Shown here in pieces: positions 61,601-64,000 of a stretch of DNA of 64,000 nucleotides. Origin of the DNA: Xiphophorus maculatus (lineage: Eukaryota > Chordata > Actinopteri > Cyprinodontiformes > Poeciliidae). Numbering within the stretch: the first letter of the stretch is position 1; every line of letters begins with the position of its first letter. The notes below the pieces were generated by a model. The model saw only the letters and a list, made by a program, of their open reading frames with translations. It was not told the DNA's origin and did no database searches. The stretch is taken from positions 25,159,868 to 25,223,867 of the forward strand of contig NC_036458.1 in NCBI RefSeq assembly GCF_002775205.1, in the 5' to 3' direction. Made by a program: the position numbers and the translations under genes.

Positions 61601-63027
61601 AAGAGAATCCCAAACAGCTGACACAGCGCAACCCGAAGTCCAGCGGATGATTCGTGGAAACAACATTCATGATTATTCAACATGCAAAGAATATAGAAAT
61701 GACAAGGGAAGGAGTTGGAGCAAAACCGGTAACTTTTCAGCTGTTCTTCATTAACGTGACGTAAATTGGTTCTAATGATTTTCATTCAGTCAGGACTTTA
61801 CGCTGACACTAGCCACATGCATTGCAGGTAGATTGTAGTAAAGTATTGATTAATACCTGGTTTTAAAATTAGTTAACTGGACTAGTAGCCATTATTTTGT
61901 GCCCATTGTTGGACACCACACGGCAGGAACGAACCCGATCGAACCGTTATACCTAGGATTTCTGTCGGCTAATGTGTGATCTGTCAGGTTTTGAAAATGG
62001 GCCGACAATCGGCTGACAGCTCTAAGATCCTGTCGTGTGCGCTGGGCATTAAACTAAGGAAATGAGGAAGGGAGGAGTCAGTGGAGAGCACCGGAGTTGA
62101 GCCTTTTTCATTCAGTGTCATTAGCTGAAAGAGAAAAAGGTCGGAAGAGACGATAATGCCGATAATTAAAATGACGTCAGTAGTTTTAATTTATCGTACG
62201 ATTAATTGATTTATCGTTTATCGCGACAGGCCAACATATAAGAGTCAAATTATTATATTGACCACGATTGTGCTTTTGGAATATCATAAACCAAGCTTAT
62301 TATGAACGCATTCCGTTTGACTGCAGTTAACCACAAACTCCTTTACAGCTGGTGGTTTCTCATTGTACCATAGTCCTGTGATGGCTTTTTTAGTTGGAGA
62401 AAGCAGTTTTACACAGTACTCATCATATTTTTGAATTGTCATGTGCAACACACCCCAAATAGTGTCCTACATGATCTGGGTATTCCATATCCTATTTTTT
62501 TCCAAAGTAAAACATATGTTATACCAGTATCCAGTTAACTTTTGACAGAATTAGAATATTTGTGTCTATCTGACCAGAGTCAGATAGAGGCCTTGGGACC
62601 TTCTCTTCCCAATCTTCTTTCTTCGATAAGTTTTTAAAAATCAACTCCCTTGTGACCAACTACCTTTGGAACACAAAAATAATATTTATCTTTCTCTGTA
62701 TTAGAATGTTGGAACAACTGTATCAGACACAGACTTTAGGCATTTTTATGCTGGATCAACAGATGTAAATGGGCTGCATTTATATCCTGACCCCCAACTG
62801 CATTGCGTGACGTCGGTACTACGTCATCTGCGACCCAGCATTAGGATTCCATTGATGTCAAGGTGACAGCGAAACAATCCACCCAATATGATGGAACATC
62901 TTAATCCACACAAAGCATCGCATATTGATGCAGAGTAAACTCACCTAGGTTCTGTCTGTACTCTGACTTGATGCCAATCTGCAGAAGTTGATTTTCGAAC
63001 AGAACCCCATTGTTCTTGCAGACAAAC
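52684..63027 (-). CDS. ap2a1: AP-2 complex subunit alpha-1, C-terminal appendage (5' part off window)
   Basis: The alpha subunit of the AP-2 clathrin adaptor recruits endocytic accessory proteins through its C-terminal ear. Seven exons join in phase: 63027-62945, 60499-60410, 60111-59988, 57781-57665, 54724-54655, 54543-54409 and 52761-52684 (697 nt, 231 residues plus stop). Landmarks in order: [88 protein letters not shown] and the end [25 protein letters not shown] and the LLAQQF end fit AP2A1 rather than AP2A2. The FFQRWK segment belongs to the platform site that binds DPF/DPW peptides. The intron 60112-60409 is AT-AC and all others are GT-AG. About 700 N-terminal residues lie beyond 64000. 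Confidence 0.96.
53335..53640. mobile_element. MITE family 'gtgaaaacaccc', copy 3 (ap2a1 intron)
   Basis: Begins taagggtgttttcacacctg, the inverse of the copy ending at 20045. It then has the matching blocks ttgttcgattggggaccaaa, ttcactgcactgtg-like and actaca...aggaaacgac in reverse order. Confidence 0.6.
55740..57475 (-). mobile_element. Old LINE ORF fragment split by a hAT-like insertion
   Basis: On the minus strand, 57475-57227 encodes [15 protein letters not shown] then [17 protein letters not shown] and [13 protein letters not shown], typical of fish LINE reverse-transcriptase C-termini. The homologous continuation ([15 protein letters not shown], then [15 protein letters not shown]) resumes at 55960-55745. 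Between them lies the 1258-bp element with its 8-bp duplication. The LINE frame is already shifted near the junction. Confidence 0.82.
55961..57218. mobile_element. hAT-like non-autonomous element, copy 1
   Basis: Terminal inverted repeats taggcctgtcacgata ... tatcgtgacaggccta; flanked by the perfect 8-bp direct repeat gttctgag (55953-55960 and 57219-57226), as expected for hAT insertion. It is 1258 bp with no meaningful ORF. Confidence 0.92.
60112..60409 (-). other. ap2a1: U12-type AT-AC intron of ap2a1
   Basis: On the minus strand the exon ends CAG ACT C and the intron begins ATATCCTTGG, which matches the U12 donor consensus (ATATCCTT). The intron ends ctgtctAC before AGCTCAACG. The branch motif GTCCTTGAC (TCCTTGAC at 60122-60129) places its adenosine 11 nt from the 3' end. 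The splice restores LQTQLNVQ, as in mammalian LQTQLAVQ. Confidence 0.9.
60979..62234. mobile_element. hAT-like non-autonomous element, copy 2
   Basis: Collinear with 55961-57218 over its full length with scattered substitutions and small indels. Termini are taggcccgtcacgata ... tatcgcgacaggcca; the 8-bp duplication is catataag (60971-60978 and 62235-62242). It lies in the ap2a1 intron between exons 60410-60499 and 62945-63027. Confidence 0.92.
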
Positions 63028-64000
63028 CTGGAGGGAGACAATTCATTTGTTAAAATGTACTTTCATGTTTACATCACCATGTGTTCTTATTGTATCCCTG
63101 ATATGGATGCTGTAATCTTTCAGACAGCAGTCCACCAGAGGAGGAGAGTGTTGCAGAACGTGGTAATCATAGCTTCAGTTGCTATTTATCTACACTAAAG
63201 CGGAGGGCAAAAAAATCTAAGAAAAATTGAATGATTGACAATAGTCAAACAACTTAAATAGAAGTAAATTTAAGCAAAAATGATGAGAATTATTGTTTTG
63301 CTTTAAAGAATTTGGATCAATTTTATCTTGAATATGAAATTAAAACTGGACAGCAAAAGGTGGACAAGTAAGAGATATTAGGTGCAGCCCTAATGCCTGG
63401 TTCACACGGCAAGAATTCAAAATTGCACATTTTCAAAACATGATTTTTTAAAACGTGACAATAAAAAAAGAATCTTAGCTACAACAGGTTTGGTCGTACA
63501 GTGTGTGGTTTCCAGGTGATTTCACTCACCAATGTTCAGATGTCTAGCAGAAAATCCCATAGAAAATCGATTATGTTTTTTTTTTTTTGAGGGATAGAAA
63601 AATTATACAAAAAGAACAGTGTTGCAGTAAAGAAGTGGGGATGGCAGTGCTCAACTTGTTACACTACCAAAGTGAGGCGAGTCCTGTTTTTTCTTTTTGT
63701 CCACAGCAACGCCAGAAAAAGAGTAGCCATAACAGCTGTTCTGTGTTTTGGATTCCTGTCTGTGTTTATATTGTCTTGCTTTCCGATTAGCTGCACGTCA
63801 CATTCAACATGTTGCATTATTGGTCAAGCCAATCCATTACACTGAATATCCTCCCATTTTAGATTGATGCAGTCCAGACGTCTTTCTGATCGGAACAGAT
63901 CACTCTTAACACACCAGGAATATCTCTTAAGGTTATCCTAAGAACCATCCTGAAAATCAGGGTGTTCATAAGATTGTCTGAAGGGGAGAAGCTGCACAAA
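63028..64000 (-). other. ap2a1 intron continuing past the window edge
   Basis: No further exon could be recognised upstream of the FVCKNNG exon. Short ORFs here lack family similarity or splice context. Confidence 0.5.

Overview
This is vertebrate nuclear DNA, most likely from a teleost fish. The genes have short exons and GT-AG introns, and none is bacterial. The non-coding DNA is AT-rich and full of fish-type repeats: L2/Rex-like LINE ends, hAT-like and Tc1-like non-autonomous elements, a Gypsy relic and long microsatellites. The gene set prrg2-prr12-rras-ap2a1 matches, as far as I recall, the human 19q13.33 neighbourhood (NOSIP-PRRG2-PRR12-RRAS, with AP2A1 nearby). The species cannot be named from this window.

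Five protein-coding genes are recognisable, all on the minus strand, so each reads from high to low coordinates. (1) prr12: the first four coding exons lie between 16484 and 1866, giving 1628 residues. The remaining C-terminal exons are off the left edge. (2) prrg2: a transmembrane Gla protein, 27860 to about 20912, assembled from five firm exons; the last exon or stop is ambiguous. (3) rras: a complete 197-residue R-Ras GTPase in six exons, 39839 to 32416. (4) A compact MAP-kinase-phosphatase-like dual-specificity phosphatase of 359 residues in four coding exons, 47486 to 43410. (5) ap2a1: the last seven exons (63027 to 52684) of the AP-2 clathrin adaptor alpha-1 subunit, covering the C-terminal appendage.

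Exon junctions were worked out by hand from splice sites, reading-frame phase and family similarity; all junctions within the listed exon sets are phase-consistent. One ap2a1 intron (60112-60409) begins AT and ends AC, with textbook U12 donor and branch-point motifs. It is the only solution I found that keeps the frame and restores the family sequence.

The intergenic and intronic DNA holds two full-length copies of a 1.26-kb hAT-like element, each with an intact 8-bp target-site duplication; one sits inside an older LINE. An inverted pair of about 1.8-2-kb repeats carries exon-like blocks. There is also an exact 60-bp duplication, several MITE families and long simple repeats, two of which lie beside gene control regions. 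The most striking unexplained pattern is a large excess of short perfect hairpins (arms 9-21 bp, loops 1-9 nt) spread over introns, intergenic DNA and one coding exon, which suggests recurrent local template switching.

The genes are not an operon or a single pathway. They are a conserved neighbourhood: a nuclear AT-hook protein, a membrane Gla protein with PY motifs, a membrane-anchored small GTPase, a phosphatase of the MAP-kinase-phosphatase type and an endocytic adaptor.
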